Below, piece after piece: positions 1 through 9,181 of a DNA stretch of 64,000 bases (positions within the stretch are counted from its first letter, which is position 1; the number at the start of each line of letters is the position of its first letter). The stretch is taken from positions 1,364,001-1,428,000 of the forward strand of contig CP079955.1 in NCBI GenBank assembly GCA_019357535.2. Reading direction: 5' to 3'. The position numbers and the translations under genes are program-made. The notes under the pieces were generated by a model. That model had not been told where the DNA came from and ran no database searches. It worked only from the letters and a program-made list of their open reading frames with translations. This stretch comes from Macrococcus sp. 19Msa1099. GTDB lineage: Bacteria > Bacillota > Bacilli > Staphylococcales > Staphylococcaceae.

Positions 1-552
1 AGCTTTTCCACCTTCAAATGCTTCATCATTAACATAACCATCAAAGTCTAAGTTAACAACGTCGCCTTCAGCAACTTCGCCATCTTCTTTAACGACTAAT
101 TCAGCTTTACGTGCTAAATCAGCTTCGATTGCTTTATTTAAATCTTCTTCAGTTACTTCTGTATCTTCTTTTTCCACTTCAAGACCTTTGTAATCTCCAA
201 GTTCTACTTCAGGTTCAACTGTAACTTTAGCAGTAAAGATTAATTCTTTACCCTTTTCCATTTGCTCGATATCGATTTCTGGGCGATCAACCGGGTTGAT
301 TCCAGCTTCTTCAACAGCTGCAGCATATGCATCTGGTAAGATGAAATCTAATGCATCCTGGTATAATGCTTCTGCACCGAAACGTTGTTCGAACATTGGA
401 CGTGGCATTTTCCCTTTACGGAAACCTGGTACGTTTACTTGTTTAACAACTTTCTTAAATGCTTTATCTAATCCTGCATTAACTTCTTCAGCTGGAACTG
501 TTACTGTTAATACACCTTCGTTACCTTCTTGTTTTTCCCATTTTACTGACAT
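1..552 (-). CDS. tig: Trigger factor, N-terminal part (cut by window edge)
   Basis: Ribosome-bound peptidyl-prolyl isomerase and chaperone that receives nascent chains at the exit tunnel. The visible 184 residues begin [10 protein letters not shown] and carry the ribosome-binding signature GFRKGKMPR near residues 44-52. The start of the FKBP-type domain ([12 protein letters not shown]) follows near residue 165. The remainder of the PPIase domain and the C-terminal chaperone arms lie outside the window. The ATG at 552 follows a GGAGGAATATC ribosome-binding region. It is downstream of the TPR gene on the same strand, the same neighbour as in Bacillus (tig next to ysoA). Identity is secure; only the truncation limits the call. 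Confidence 0.97.
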   Translation of the reverse strand, partial: MSVKWEKQEGNEGVLTVTVPAEEVNAGLDKAFKKVVKQVNVPGFRKGKMPRPMFEQRFGAEALYQDALDFILPDAYAAAVEEAGINPVDRPEIDIEQMEKGKELIFTAKVTVEPEVELGDYKGLEVEKEDTEVTEEDLNKAIEADLARKAELVVKEDGEVAEGDVVNLDFDGYVNDEAFEGGKA

Positions 553-641
553 GTGATATTCCTCCACGAATTTCTAATTTTTTCAACTCTCTCATTATAA
601 CATAATACATGATAGCTTCAACAATCTACAACTATTATTTT

Positions 642-1586
642 TTATCGGTTATACTTTTCAAGTTGATTTATTTTGTTCATTATATCAATTGTATGTTGAT
701 TACCCAAATCATCCGTCTTATTGTCTGTAAACAACTGCAGAAAATAATGCGCATACGTCTGTATAATTAAATCCAGCTGCTGTTTATCAAAATATTCGAA
801 TTCCAGTGGGTATAGTAAAAGATGGTGCTGCTTCATTAATAACACTGCATGATCTGCAGCTGATGGCATTTCACGCTGCAGATAAGAATAAACTCCATCG
901 ATTACTTCTTGAAATTCTGATGTTTCAAGACGCGGTAGTTTTGATACCTCTATTTGCATGGTGAGGTTAAATTTCGTTATCGTCACATGCTTATCGCACT
1001 GCGCCATCAGCAAATACTGCAGAATAAATGAAATGACTTTTGGATGTAATGTATTCGATTCTAATATATGTATAAACGACATCTGATAGGCGAAGTCGCC
1101 TTCATCAATCAACTTTAAGATTAATTCACATTGTGCATTACTATCAGAACTTTGGAACGTCACGATAAAATTTCTGCTCACACGTCTTTTCATTTCTAAA
1201 GCTTGGGCTGCTTCATCATACAATGGCATAAGCGTTATCAATAATTTCTGATCGACATTTTCTTGACGGAGCCTCTCTATTAATTCTACAACTGTCTGAT
1301 ATTGCTTATAATACATTAAACTTTCCAAAAAATAAGGAATAATCTCGTTATACGCCTGATGCCCTTGGTTCAGAAGAATACTTGATTCTTCTTTAAGCTC
1401 AAGGAAGCTTTCAAGCTGATAGAGACATTCAAGCTTTAACAACTGCTCATCAGCACTCAGTTCAAAGTGCCTTTCGAATGTCATAAACACATCGTATGCA
1501 TCTTCATAGCGACTACTTTTCATTGCATGACGAATTTGACGGCTTAAATTTTCCTTTAGTTTCGGGAAGATTATGATATCTGACAT
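642..1586 (-). CDS. TPR-repeat protein, YsoA-like
   Basis: A soluble 314-residue protein with a strongly helical, leucine- and glutamate-rich sequence. Early residues (about 15-100) read as degenerate tetratricopeptide repeats, for example SSRYEDAYDVFMTFERHFEL followed by LLKLECLYQLESFLELKEES. No catalytic motif, signal peptide or membrane segment is visible. TPR proteins of this type usually bind other proteins; the partner cannot be read from sequence. It lies directly upstream of tig and 1 bp downstream of the NUDIX gene, so the two are probably co-transcribed. Bacillus subtilis has a TPR gene, ysoA, at the same position, which supports orthology by context. Its ribosome-binding site is weak (TAGGT before ATG), suggesting translational coupling to the gene above. 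Confidence 0.72.
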   Translation of the reverse strand: MSDIIIFPKLKENLSRQIRHAMKSSRYEDAYDVFMTFERHFELSADEQLLKLECLYQLESFLELKEESSILLNQGHQAYNEIIPYFLESLMYYKQYQTVVELIERLRQENVDQKLLITLMPLYDEAAQALEMKRRVSRNFIVTFQSSDSNAQCELILKLIDEGDFAYQMSFIHILESNTLHPKVISFILQYLLMAQCDKHVTITKFNLTMQIEVSKLPRLETSEFQEVIDGVYSYLQREMPSAADHAVLLMKQHHLLLYPLEFEYFDKQQLDLIIQTYAHYFLQLFTDNKTDDLGNQHTIDIMNKINQLEKYNR

Positions 1587-1587
1587 A

Positions 1588-2208
1588 TTAATGACCTACG
1601 TTATAAATAGACTCGATAATTAACCTGGACCATGATTCATATTCTGCGTTCTGCATCAGTGTATGTTCTTTCTTCCAGTCAATTTTAAGGGTATCTGTTT
1701 CATTTACAAATACATCAGAAGAAGCAACTTTCAATTTGAACACAAGCCCGATATGCACACGGCCAACTTCTGTGTCATCATCATTAATAAATCCAATGAG
1801 CTGCAATACATTTGCTGAAACATCACGAACACCTACTTCTTCCTCCAGTTCACGACCTGCGTTCTCAAGTAGAACATCTTCAATTTGTGCGTTATCGATA
1901 CGATTCATATGGCCGCCGATTCCGATAGAAGATAGACCGTGGAGTCTCCCTTCGCCCCCACCAGCAAGACGTTCATACACTAAAATTTCATCGTTTTCAT
2001 TTTCCAGGATACAATATGAAATCAACTGTTTATATCGTTCATCTTCTTCCATATCTCCGCGGCGTTTCACTTCATACTTCGTTAGTGTCTCATATATTTC
2101 AAGCGCACGTTGATCTTCCATCGAGATAAAACCATTGAAATGATTCTTCTCATGACTAAATATCGTTTCACGATCAACGACGATTATTTGCTCATCCAAT
2201 TTATTCAT
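1588..2208 (-). CDS. NUDIX hydrolase family protein
   Basis: A 206-residue protein with a NUDIX fold. The catalytic box is visible: a glycine-rich strand (IGIGGHMNR) leads into ENAGRELEEEVGV, matching the REUxEExGU part of the Nudix signature that binds divalent metal and hydrolyses nucleoside-diphosphate-X substrates. The substrate is not predictable. The open frame extends 36 codons further upstream, but the ATG at 2208 is preceded by AGGAGA at seven bases, so I chose that start (MNKLDEQIIVVD). It is followed after one base by the TPR gene. An N-terminal segment of about 60 residues precedes the NUDIX core, longer than in minimal members. Confidence 0.8.
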   Translation of the reverse strand: MNKLDEQIIVVDRETIFSHEKNHFNGFISMEDQRALEIYETLTKYEVKRRGDMEEDERYKQLISYCILENENDEILVYERLAGGGEGRLHGLSSIGIGGHMNRIDNAQIEDVLLENAGRELEEEVGVRDVSANVLQLIGFINDDDTEVGRVHIGLVFKLKVASSDVFVNETDTLKIDWKKEHTLMQNAEYESWSRLIIESIYNVGH

Positions 2209-2407
2209 AGTATTTCTCCTCACAACAGATTTATAGGTTACTTTGATTTTATCGAAATCAGACAATGCTTTCAATCGATATTTTCTGTACAAGTGATGAT
2301 TATAATCTAAATTCATTTATTGTGCAAAGGAGGTAAAACAATATTTTAATATCCGTATTCGAACATGTTAAAATAGAAGAACGACGGATAACAAGGAGTA
2401 ATTGACA

Positions 2408-3139
2408 ATGGAGAAAATTAGTATGCTTGAAAAAGCAATAAAAAAGAGCGAAAAAATAGTATTTTTCGGAGGTGCAGGAGTATCAACTGAAAGCGGTATC
2501 CCTGACTTTAGAAGCGCTGATGGAATCTTCATGCAGGAAACTAGCATTGAACATTCACCAGAAGAAATTATTTCTATTGATTTCTTTAACAAATATCCAA
2601 AACAATATTTCAAGTTTCACTTTGATAAACTCGTGTATCCACATGCACAGCCGAATATTGCTCATCGTTTTATCACGAAACTCGAACAACAAGGCAAAGA
2701 TGTGACCGTCGTAACACAAAATATCGATGGACTACACCAATCAGCCGGCAACAGTAAAGTACTAGAATTGCACGGCAACGTTCAGACAAATTATTGCACA
2801 CACTGCAAGAAAGTATTTCAATTAGAAGAACTTTCAATGGATAAAGACGGTATACCCAGATGTCCACACGATGATCATATCGTACGACCTGATATCGTGA
2901 TGTATGGAGAAGCACTTAATTCATCGGTAATTACAGAAGCAATCACTGCCATACAGAATGCTGATATGATGATTATCGCCGGGACATCGCTAGTCGTATA
3001 TCCTGCATCAACCTTTGTAGATTTCTTTAATGGTGAAACACTTGCAGTAATCAACAAAACATCGCTACGAACAGTACGCAGCGATGCATTAATCTTTGAA
3101 GATTATATTGGAGAAGTCCTCAATGCTATAAAATTATAA
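2408..3139 (+). CDS. Sir2-family NAD-dependent protein deacylase
   Basis: A bacterial sirtuin of 243 residues, removing acyl groups from lysine using NAD. The NAD-binding GGAGVSTESGIPDFRS lies near residues 21-36, the TQNIDGLH motif at 103-110 and the catalytic histidine in LHGN at about 122. The zinc module has C130 and C133 in the first pair, but the second pair reads C-P-H-D-D-H (C152, H154, H157) instead of the usual CxxC, so one zinc ligand is probably histidine. ATG 2408 is favoured over the TTG two codons upstream because AAGGAG sits nine bases before it. The gene stands alone on the plus strand between divergent neighbours and ends in a strong terminator. Confidence 0.93.
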   Translation: MEKISMLEKAIKKSEKIVFFGGAGVSTESGIPDFRSADGIFMQETSIEHSPEEIISIDFFNKYPKQYFKFHFDKLVYPHAQPNIAHRFITKLEQQGKDVTVVTQNIDGLHQSAGNSKVLELHGNVQTNYCTHCKKVFQLEELSMDKDGIPRCPHDDHIVRPDIVMYGEALNSSVITEAITAIQNADMMIIAGTSLVVYPASTFVDFFNGETLAVINKTSLRTVRSDALIFEDYIGEVLNAIKL

Positions 3140-3185
3140 AAAGAACGCTATAGAAAATAAAGAAATTTTCTATAGCGTTCTTTTT
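3138..3185 (+). terminator. Rho-independent terminator after the sirtuin gene
   Basis: Perfect 20-bp inverted repeat (AAAAAGAACGCTATAGAAAA and its complement) with an 8-base loop and T-run. It overlaps the sirtuin stop codon. Its A/T symmetry means it could also act on the minus strand, downstream of tRNA-Arg. Confidence 0.9.
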
Positions 3186-3221
3186 GATTTTGAGAGAACA
3201 TTTAAGTTCTCATCTCATTAG

Positions 3222-3295
<74 letters not shown>

Positions 3296-3423
3296 AATAT
3301 TTAACACAAGATTAATTATAATCAACTTTAAGAGGTAAAGTCAACAACAATCGGAAAATAAATTGACTAATAATCACATCAATAATTTCTAATTACACAA
3401 TAAAAAGATAAATACATTATAAA

Positions 3424-3448
3424 GCAGAGTCCTATCCAAGTACTCTGC
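3424..3448 (-). terminator. Hairpin downstream of the phosphodiesterase gene
   Basis: GCAGAGT pairs with ACTCTGC around an 11-base loop, just beyond the stop of the phosphodiesterase gene. The T-tract on the minus strand is short (TTTATAAT), so termination may be partial. It likely ends the MarR-racE-rdgB-phosphodiesterase transcript. Confidence 0.55.
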
Positions 3449-3457
3449 CTTACTGTT

Positions 3458-3958
3458 CTACAATAAAATGATTTCTTTATCTGTAATTTCATGATTCTGA
3501 TTATAATACGTTATCATCTGATTCTCTTCTTCAACCGTTAATACTGCATAGGTCTCCACGTCCTCACTTCTTGACTGAGCAATCGATCCAGGGTTGATAC
3601 ATACGACACCTTGCACTGTTTCAATATGCTTGACGTGAGTATGTCCATAGAAAGCAAGGTTACAATTTGCTTCAGCTGCTGCTTCTGCAAGTTTCACAAG
3701 ACTTCTACCAACATCATATAAATGCCCGTGTGTTACAAAGGCATTTATATGATGCATCTGTATTCGTGTAGAAGATTGGAATTGATGACCATAATCACAG
3801 TTGCCTGCGACTCTGATATACGGCTTTAATTCAGGGTCACTATAATCAAATTCAGAATCACCGAGATGGATAAATATATCTGCATCGTCATGAACAGATA
3901 CAATATCCGTCAAAATGCCTTTCATACGATGATTATCACTTACGATTACCCACTTCAT
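3458..3958 (-). CDS. YfcE/YsnB-family metallophosphodiesterase
   Basis: A 166-residue calcineurin-like phosphoesterase. Metal-binding motifs are visible in order: SDNH near residue 7 (the usual D-x-H position is occupied by D-N-H), HLGDSEFD near 31, VAGNCDY near 50, THGH near 75, and FYGHTHVKH near 98-106. The family hydrolyses phosphodiester bonds with Mn2+ or similar; the physiological substrate is unknown. It lies 11 bp downstream of rdgB with an AAGGGGTG ribosome-binding site, in the same order as ysnA-ysnB beside racE in Bacillus. Fold assignment is secure, substrate is not. Confidence 0.88.
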   Translation of the reverse strand: MKWVIVSDNHRMKGILTDIVSVHDDADIFIHLGDSEFDYSDPELKPYIRVAGNCDYGHQFQSSTRIQMHHINAFVTHGHLYDVGRSLVKLAEAAAEANCNLAFYGHTHVKHIETVQGVVCINPGSIAQSRSEDVETYAVLTVEEENQMITYYNQNHEITDKEIILL

Positions 3959-3969
3959 AAGAACACCCC

Positions 3970-4545
3970 TTATATAATTTGTGAATCAAGTAATTGTTCA
4001 ATTGCTTTACCACGATGTGAGATTCTTGCTTTTTCTTCATCTGTAAGCTCAGCTGTTGTTTTCCCGAGTTCTGGAACATAGAAGATTGGATCATATCCAA
4101 AGCCCTTATTTCCACGACGTTCAGTCAGTAATTCACCTTCAACTTCACCTCTGAAAGTTTTCGTCTTTTCTCCAGGGATACTCACTGCAATCACGCATAC
4201 AAAACGTGCCTTTCGATTGTTCTGACCTTCCATCTGCTGCAGAACAAGATCCAGATTTGATTCATCAGTAGCATCTTCTCCAGAATAACGTGCTGAATAT
4301 ATTCCCGGTGCATTATTCAGTGCCTCTACTTCTAATCCAGAGTCATCACTTATCACGATCTTGTTCAGTAATTGACAGGCATGTTCTGACTTTAATGCTG
4401 CATTCTCTTCAAATGTCGTTCCGGTCTCTTCAACATCAAAATCTTTTATTAATTCTTTAATTCCAATCACTTTATGTGATTTAAAAATATGCTTAAAGTC
4501 ATTGATCTTTCCTTTGTTTCCAGTAGCGATTACGATTTCTTTCAT
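3970..4545 (-). CDS. rdgB: XTP/dITP diphosphatase
   Basis: Non-canonical purine NTP pyrophosphatase (HAM1/RdgB) that cleans ITP, dITP and XTP from the nucleotide pool. The 191-residue protein begins [14 protein letters not shown], with the family SGNxxK-like T-G-N-K-G-K loop at residues 8-13. [26 protein letters not shown] is the conserved catalytic and substrate-binding stretch in mid-protein, cited here only by its landmarks DDSGL and [17 protein letters not shown] and SHRGKA follow near the end. The ATG at 4545 has GGAGG upstream and overlaps the end of racE by four bases, so translation is coupled. A longer frame with 17 extra codons exists but lacks a ribosome-binding site. Confidence 0.95.
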   Translation of the reverse strand: MKEIVIATGNKGKINDFKHIFKSHKVIGIKELIKDFDVEETGTTFEENAALKSEHACQLLNKIVISDDSGLEVEALNNAPGIYSARYSGEDATDESNLDLVLQQMEGQNNRKARFVCVIAVSIPGEKTKTFRGEVEGELLTERRGNKGFGYDPIFYVPELGKTTAELTDEEKARISHRGKAIEQLLDSQII

Positions 4546-5348
4546 ATATCCTCCAGTTGAATTGATTCGACATGTATATCTGGGTCTTTTAACCATTCTC
4601 TTGCAATCTCAGTAAAATGTTCTGCATCACCATTAACAAAGAAACGGTGTGCCGTAGCAGCAGGCTGTGTCACATGATCATTTCTAAACGTAAGAAGCGC
4701 ACTCACCTCACGTGCCGTTTCTAGTCCTGATGAAATCACTTTCTTCTGATCATCGAAAAATCGATTGATATATTCCTGTAATAACGGATAATGTGTGCAA
4801 CCGAGAATTACAGTATCACTTTTATGCGTCTTGAATTCCTGCAAAGCCTGAGAGATGATTCGCATACTTTCTGCTTCATCCTTATATCTTCTGCTTTCTA
4901 CTAATGGTACGAATTCCGGACAACTTTTCCCAGCAACTTCAATATGAGGATTGATCATATGTATCTTCTCTTTATATGCATGCGAGCGTATTGTTCCTTC
5001 TGTTCCCAGCACAAGCACGTGATTATTTTCAGTCGTCATAATCGCTGTTCTGGCTCCGGGTTCGATTACACCGATAATCGGTATGTCAAATGTCGCACGC
5101 AGAGACTCAAGCGCGGCGGCAGTTGCAGTGTTACAAGCAATGACAAGCATCTTTATATGTTTATTAATAAGGAATTCTGCCAGCTGTATTGTGAATCGTC
5201 TTACTTCCTCTTGTGTACGCGGACCATAAGGACAACGCGCCTCATCGCCAAGATAGTAGATTGTTTCATTTGGAAGCTGTCGCATAATTTCTTTCGCTAC
5301 AGTTAATCCACCAACGCCTGAATCAATTACTCCTATCGCTTGATTCAA
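4542..5348 (-). CDS. murI: Glutamate racemase
   Basis: Converts L-glutamate to D-glutamate for peptidoglycan synthesis in the cytoplasm. Substrate loop [12 protein letters not shown] is near the N-terminus. The two catalytic cysteines lie in [12 protein letters not shown] and [10 protein letters not shown]. Length is about 268 residues, normal for the family. The start is a TTG at 5348 ([11 protein letters not shown]), chosen because AAGG sits eight bases upstream and the homologous N-termini begin there; the open frame runs much further upstream without a better site. It overlaps the end of the MarR gene by 26 bp and rdgB by 4 bp, giving a tightly coupled operon. In Bacillus this is racE. 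Confidence 0.95.
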   Translation of the reverse strand: MNQAIGVIDSGVGGLTVAKEIMRQLPNETIYYLGDEARCPYGPRTQEEVRRFTIQLAEFLINKHIKMLVIACNTATAAALESLRATFDIPIIGVIEPGARTAIMTTENNHVLVLGTEGTIRSHAYKEKIHMINPHIEVAGKSCPEFVPLVESRRYKDEAESMRIISQALQEFKTHKSDTVILGCTHYPLLQEYINRFFDDQKKVISSGLETAREVSALLTFRNDHVTQPAATAHRFFVNGDAEHFTEIAREWLKDPDIHVESIQLEDI

Positions 5349-5778
5349 TACGTTCACCTTCTTCTGTTCCTTTATATAAAGCATGGGTATGCTTGTAGTA
5401 ATCTTTAACACTGTATTCGGACGCTTTAACGAGTGACTGCAGATAACGCTGGCGTTTAATAATGACATCATCAATAAGCTGCTGTCCACGCTCCGTTAGA
5501 TGAATATTCACTTTACGTTTATCCTCATCATCCTTTCTGCGCACAGCAAACTCTTTCTGAACAAGCTGATCCACTAGTTCTGATGTAGAAGATATAGCGA
5601 GATTCAGATGTTTAGACAATGCGCCAATCGTCATCGCGTCCGTCTCTTTAATCCACTGAACAGCTATAAACTGGACATCAGAGATGTTATACGCTATCAA
5701 TTCTTGCCGACCTTCATTCTTGATGATATCTGCAAGTCTCCTAAGTTCATATTCTAAAGCAATAATATCCTGGTTCAT
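5323..5778 (-). CDS. MarR-family transcriptional regulator, YsmB-like
   Basis: A 151-residue winged-helix regulator. The recognition region [20 protein letters not shown] (about residues 52-71) and the wing [20 protein letters not shown] (about 77-96, with the conserved D-x-R in the wing) are typical of MarR. No ligand can be inferred. It is the first gene of the cluster with racE, rdgB and the phosphodiesterase, and it sits where Bacillus has ysmB. Its GGAGACGCC-type upstream region and ATG at 5778 give the start. The function in the racE context is unknown. Confidence 0.86.
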   Translation of the reverse strand: MNQDIIALEYELRRLADIIKNEGRQELIAYNISDVQFIAVQWIKETDAMTIGALSKHLNLAISSTSELVDQLVQKEFAVRRKDDEDKRKVNIHLTERGQQLIDDVIIKRQRYLQSLVKASEYSVKDYYKHTHALYKGTEEGERIESSDRSN

Positions 5779-5860
5779 AGGCGTCTCCTTTTACATATAT
5801 ACTCTTATCATAACAAATAATTACCCTAAGTTTCAGTAAATATATAATTCAAATATATTA

Positions 5861-5904
5861 TTTTAAAAAAATAGCTTTCAGAAATTTAAATTTCTGAAAG
5901 CTAT
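5861..5904 (-). terminator. Rho-independent terminator of the sdh operon
   Basis: A near-perfect palindrome (ATAGCTTTCAGAAATTT and complement) directly after the sdhB stop, followed on the minus strand by T7. It ends the sdhCAB transcript before the MarR gene. Confidence 0.88.
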
Positions 5905-5915
5905 CATCTTACAAA

Positions 5916-6680
5916 TTATTGAACTTGGTGGTCAGAACCAAAGAATGATTTGAACATCTGGAATGTTGTTTCACGGTTCATTGCCGCGATAGATGTTGTT
6001 AAAGGAATACCTTTAGGGCATGCTGTCACACAGTTTTGTGAGTTTCCACATTCAGCAAGACCACCTTCTCCCATCAGTGCATGGAGTCTCTCATCCTTGT
6101 TCATACTTCCTGTTGGATGTAAGTTAAACAAACGCACCTGAGAAATTGGCTGAGCACCCATAAACTTAGAATTTTTGTTCACATTAGGACATACTTCTAA
6201 GCAGACACCACACGTCATACATTTCGATAATTCATATGCAGTTTGACGTTTCTTTTCTGGCATACGCGGCCCAGCACCTAAGTCGTATGTGCCGTCAATC
6301 GGTACCCAAGCTTTTACACGTTTCAAGTTGTCGAACATCTTTGTACGGTCAACCTGTAAGTCACGAATAATCGGGAATGTAGCCATTGGTTCTAAACGAA
6401 TTGGCTGCTCCAGCGTATCAATAATCGCTGAACATGATTGACGTGCTTTCCCATTAATCACCATAGAGCATGCGCCACACACTTCCTCAAGACAATTCAT
6501 ATCCCAGGTTACCGGCGTTGTCTTTTCACCTTTGTCATTGATTGGATTACGCTGAATTTCCATTAATGCAGCAATCACATTCATATTCGGGCGATAAGGA
6601 ATCACGAAAGTTTCATCATAAGGTGCACTATTTGCATCTTTTTGACGTTTAATAATCAGTTTGATTGATTTTTCTGCCAT
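5916..6680 (-). CDS. sdhB: Succinate dehydrogenase iron-sulfur subunit
   Basis: Electron-transfer subunit of complex II, passing electrons from the flavoprotein to the membrane cytochrome. The 254-residue protein has the plant-type ferredoxin cysteines in CLEEVCGACSMVINGKARQ followed by SC. The [4Fe-4S] and [3Fe-4S] binding cysteines are in CMTCGVCLEVCP and CGNSQNCVTACPKG. It is the last gene of sdhC-sdhA-sdhB and starts two bases after sdhA. Length and domain order match Gram-positive sdhB. Nothing unusual was seen. Confidence 0.97.
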   Translation of the reverse strand: MAEKSIKLIIKRQKDANSAPYDETFVIPYRPNMNVIAALMEIQRNPINDKGEKTTPVTWDMNCLEEVCGACSMVINGKARQSCSAIIDTLEQPIRLEPMATFPIIRDLQVDRTKMFDNLKRVKAWVPIDGTYDLGAGPRMPEKKRQTAYELSKCMTCGVCLEVCPNVNKNSKFMGAQPISQVRLFNLHPTGSMNKDERLHALMGEGGLAECGNSQNCVTACPKGIPLTTSIAAMNRETTFQMFKSFFGSDHQVQ

Positions 6681-6682
6681 GA

Positions 6683-8446
6683 TTATTTACCTCCTTTACT
6701 TGATTTAGAGTAGTCACGAACACGTGGCGGGATTAAAGATACGTCCACTGGCTCATATGAAAATTCGGGTGCCTCTTTCGGACCCCTGTACTTCGCCATC
6801 GTTGTCTTTAACCACTCTTCATCGTTACGCTCAGGGAATTCCGGTTTATAATGGGCGCCACGAGATTCATTACGATTGTATGCACCAATGGTCATGACAC
6901 GTGCTAACACTAACATATTCCAAAGCTGGCGCGTAAAGAAGACAGCCTGGTTGCTCCACAATGCTGTATCCTCCATATCAATATCATGATAACGTCCCAT
7001 AAGCTCAACGATCTTCTTATCTGTTTCAAGCAGACGATCGTTATGACGCACTACAGTAACGTTGGCCGTCATGATTTCTCCAAGTTCTTTGTGCAGTTTA
7101 TACGCATTTTCAGTTCCTTTCATATTCAGCAATGCATCAAAGCGTTTCTGTTCTTTTTCAACATGCTGCGTATAAATTTCTTCTGATACGTCTTCATATG
7201 ATTTTTCTAGACCTTTAATATATTTAATTGCGTTAGGTCCGGCAACCATACCGCCGTAAATTGCAGATAGTAATGAGTTCGCACCTAAACGGTTACCCCC
7301 GTGCTGTGAGTAATCACATTCACCAGCTGCAAATAATCCAGGAATGTTGGTCATCTGATCGTAGTCGACCCATAATCCACCCATTGAGTAATGTACTGCC
7401 GGGAAGATCTTCATTGGCACTTTGCGTGGATCATCCCCTGTAAATTTCTCATAAATCTCAATAATACCACCAAGTTTAACATCAAGTTCATGAGCATCCT
7501 TATGTGATAGATCAAGGTACACCATATTTTCTCCGTTAATACCAAGCTTCTGGTTGACACATACGTCGAAGATTTCACGCGTTGCGATATCACGAGGTAC
7601 TAAGTTGCCATAGTCAGGATATTTTTCTTCTAAGAAGTACCAAGGTTTACCATCTTTATACGTCCATACACGTCCACCTTCACCACGAGCTGATTCACTC
7701 ATCAGACGTAGTTTATCGTCTCCAGGAATCGCTGTTGGATGAATCTGGATGAATTCGCCATTTGCGTAGATTGCACCTTGCTGATAAACAACAGACGCCG
7801 CTGAACCTGTGTTGATCATAGAGTTTGTTGATTTACCGAAGATAATTCCAGGACCACCTGTCGCCATAATTACAGCATCAGATTTGAATGACTTAATTTC
7901 AGATGTTGTTAAGTTCTGTGCAATGATACCACGCGCAGCACCTTCATCATCAATAACCGCACCAAGGAATTCCCATCCTTCATACTTCGTAACTAAACCT
8001 TCTACTTCAAATTTACGTACTTGTTCATCTAATGCATATAATAATTGCTGACCAGTTGTCGCACCTGCATATGCAGTACGGTGGTGTAAAGTGCCACCGA
8101 AACGACGGAAATCAAGTAGGCCTTCAGGTGTTCTGTTGAACATCACACCCATACGGTCTAATAAATGAATGATTCCAGGTGCCGCTTCTGTCATTGCTTT
8201 AACTGGAGGTTGATTCGCTAAGAAATCCCCTCCGTAAACTGTATCGTCAAAGTGAATATATGGTGAGTCACCTTCACCTTTTGTATTAACTGCCCCATTA
8301 ATACCGCCTTGTGCACAAACAGAGTGTGAACGCTTCACCGGTACAAGTGAGAATAGATCAACCGGTGTACCTGATTCTGCCGCTTTAATTGTTGCCATAA
8401 GACCGGCTAGTCCCCCACCGACAACGATAACGTTACTTTTTGCCAT
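6683..8446 (-). CDS. sdhA: Succinate dehydrogenase flavoprotein subunit
   Basis: Oxidises succinate to fumarate with covalently bound FAD on the cytoplasmic face of the membrane. The 587-residue chain starts with the dinucleotide fold VVGGGLAGLMATIKAAESG. The flavin-attachment region SHSVCAQGGINGA follows near residue 40, HRTAYAGATTGQQ near 125, and the substrate-site residues around HPTAIPG and ARGEGGR in the capping domain. HYSMGG and GANSLL mark the C-terminal flavin domain. It lies between sdhC and sdhB. Length is normal for the Bacillus/Staphylococcus form. Confidence 0.98.
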   Translation of the reverse strand: MAKSNVIVVGGGLAGLMATIKAAESGTPVDLFSLVPVKRSHSVCAQGGINGAVNTKGEGDSPYIHFDDTVYGGDFLANQPPVKAMTEAAPGIIHLLDRMGVMFNRTPEGLLDFRRFGGTLHHRTAYAGATTGQQLLYALDEQVRKFEVEGLVTKYEGWEFLGAVIDDEGAARGIIAQNLTTSEIKSFKSDAVIMATGGPGIIFGKSTNSMINTGSAASVVYQQGAIYANGEFIQIHPTAIPGDDKLRLMSESARGEGGRVWTYKDGKPWYFLEEKYPDYGNLVPRDIATREIFDVCVNQKLGINGENMVYLDLSHKDAHELDVKLGGIIEIYEKFTGDDPRKVPMKIFPAVHYSMGGLWVDYDQMTNIPGLFAAGECDYSQHGGNRLGANSLLSAIYGGMVAGPNAIKYIKGLEKSYEDVSEEIYTQHVEKEQKRFDALLNMKGTENAYKLHKELGEIMTANVTVVRHNDRLLETDKKIVELMGRYHDIDMEDTALWSNQAVFFTRQLWNMLVLARVMTIGAYNRNESRGAHYKPEFPERNDEEWLKTTMAKYRGPKEAPEFSYEPVDVSLIPPRVRDYSKSSKGGK

Positions 8447-8476
8447 TGATATGTCACTCCCCTAAATATCTATAAA

Positions 8477-9088
8477 TTATACGAATGCGAATAACGCTCT
8501 TAAACCGATAAACGTAACGACGATAAACACTAATAATGACACGTATGCCATAACGTTCTGTGACTTCTGAGATTGTGTAATACCCCAGCTCACTGCAAAC
8601 GACCATAGTCCATTAGCAAAGTGGAAGATTACGCTTACAATTCCAATTACATATAAGATTAACGTAATCGGATTACTAAATAAATCCGCCATCATATCAT
8701 AATTAACATGATGTCCAAGTGCTGCCTGAACACGCGTCTGCCAAACGTGTACCGCGATAAAGATAAATGCAATAACCCCCGTTACACGCTGCAATAAAAA
8801 CATCCAATTACGGAATGTTGAATAACGCTGTACATTATTTTTCGCAGTAAAAGCAATGAAAACACCATAAATTGCATGGAATAGAATCGGTAAATAGATT
8901 ACCAAAGTTTCTAATACAATCTTAAATGGTAAATTCCACATAAAGTCAGAAGCTTTATTGAAACTTTCCGGCCCTGCTACTGCAAAATGGTTGATGACTA
9001 AATGCTGAATCAAAAAGACACCGAGCGGAATTACACCAAGTAATGAATGTAGTCTGCGTAGTGCAAAAGATTTGTCTGAACTTGCCAA
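8477..9088 (-). CDS. sdhC: Succinate dehydrogenase cytochrome b558 subunit
   Basis: Membrane anchor of complex II, binding haem and reducing menaquinone. The 203-residue protein has five hydrophobic segments and conserved histidines that can ligate haem: H28 region (FLIQHLVINHF), FHAIYGVF, FIAVHVWQTR and FHFANGLW. This matches the single-polypeptide diheme anchor of Bacillus-type SQR rather than the two-subunit enterobacterial anchor. It is the first gene of the operon, with a GGGGGACCTC ribosome-binding region before ATG 9088. The 200-bp region above it contains a long inverted repeat that belongs to uvrC termination. Confidence 0.96.
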   Translation of the reverse strand: MASSDKSFALRRLHSLLGVIPLGVFLIQHLVINHFAVAGPESFNKASDFMWNLPFKIVLETLVIYLPILFHAIYGVFIAFTAKNNVQRYSTFRNWMFLLQRVTGVIAFIFIAVHVWQTRVQAALGHHVNYDMMADLFSNPITLILYVIGIVSVIFHFANGLWSFAVSWGITQSQKSQNVMAYVSLLVFIVVTFIGLRALFAFV

Positions 9089-9181
9089 GTGAGGTCCCCC
9101 CTATAAACTATTAGTAATTTCACAAATTCAATAATACGCCTCTTATGTATCGAAATCAAGAAACCGATTACATTTAATATT

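Noticed and set aside
1736-2113. 125-residue plus-strand open frame
   Set aside because: Antisense to the NUDIX gene, serine/proline-rich as expected from complementary codons, with no ribosome-binding site.
3296-3423. Gene in the gap after tRNA-Arg
   Set aside because: AT-rich with no open frame of note; probably the tRNA promoter region plus spacer.
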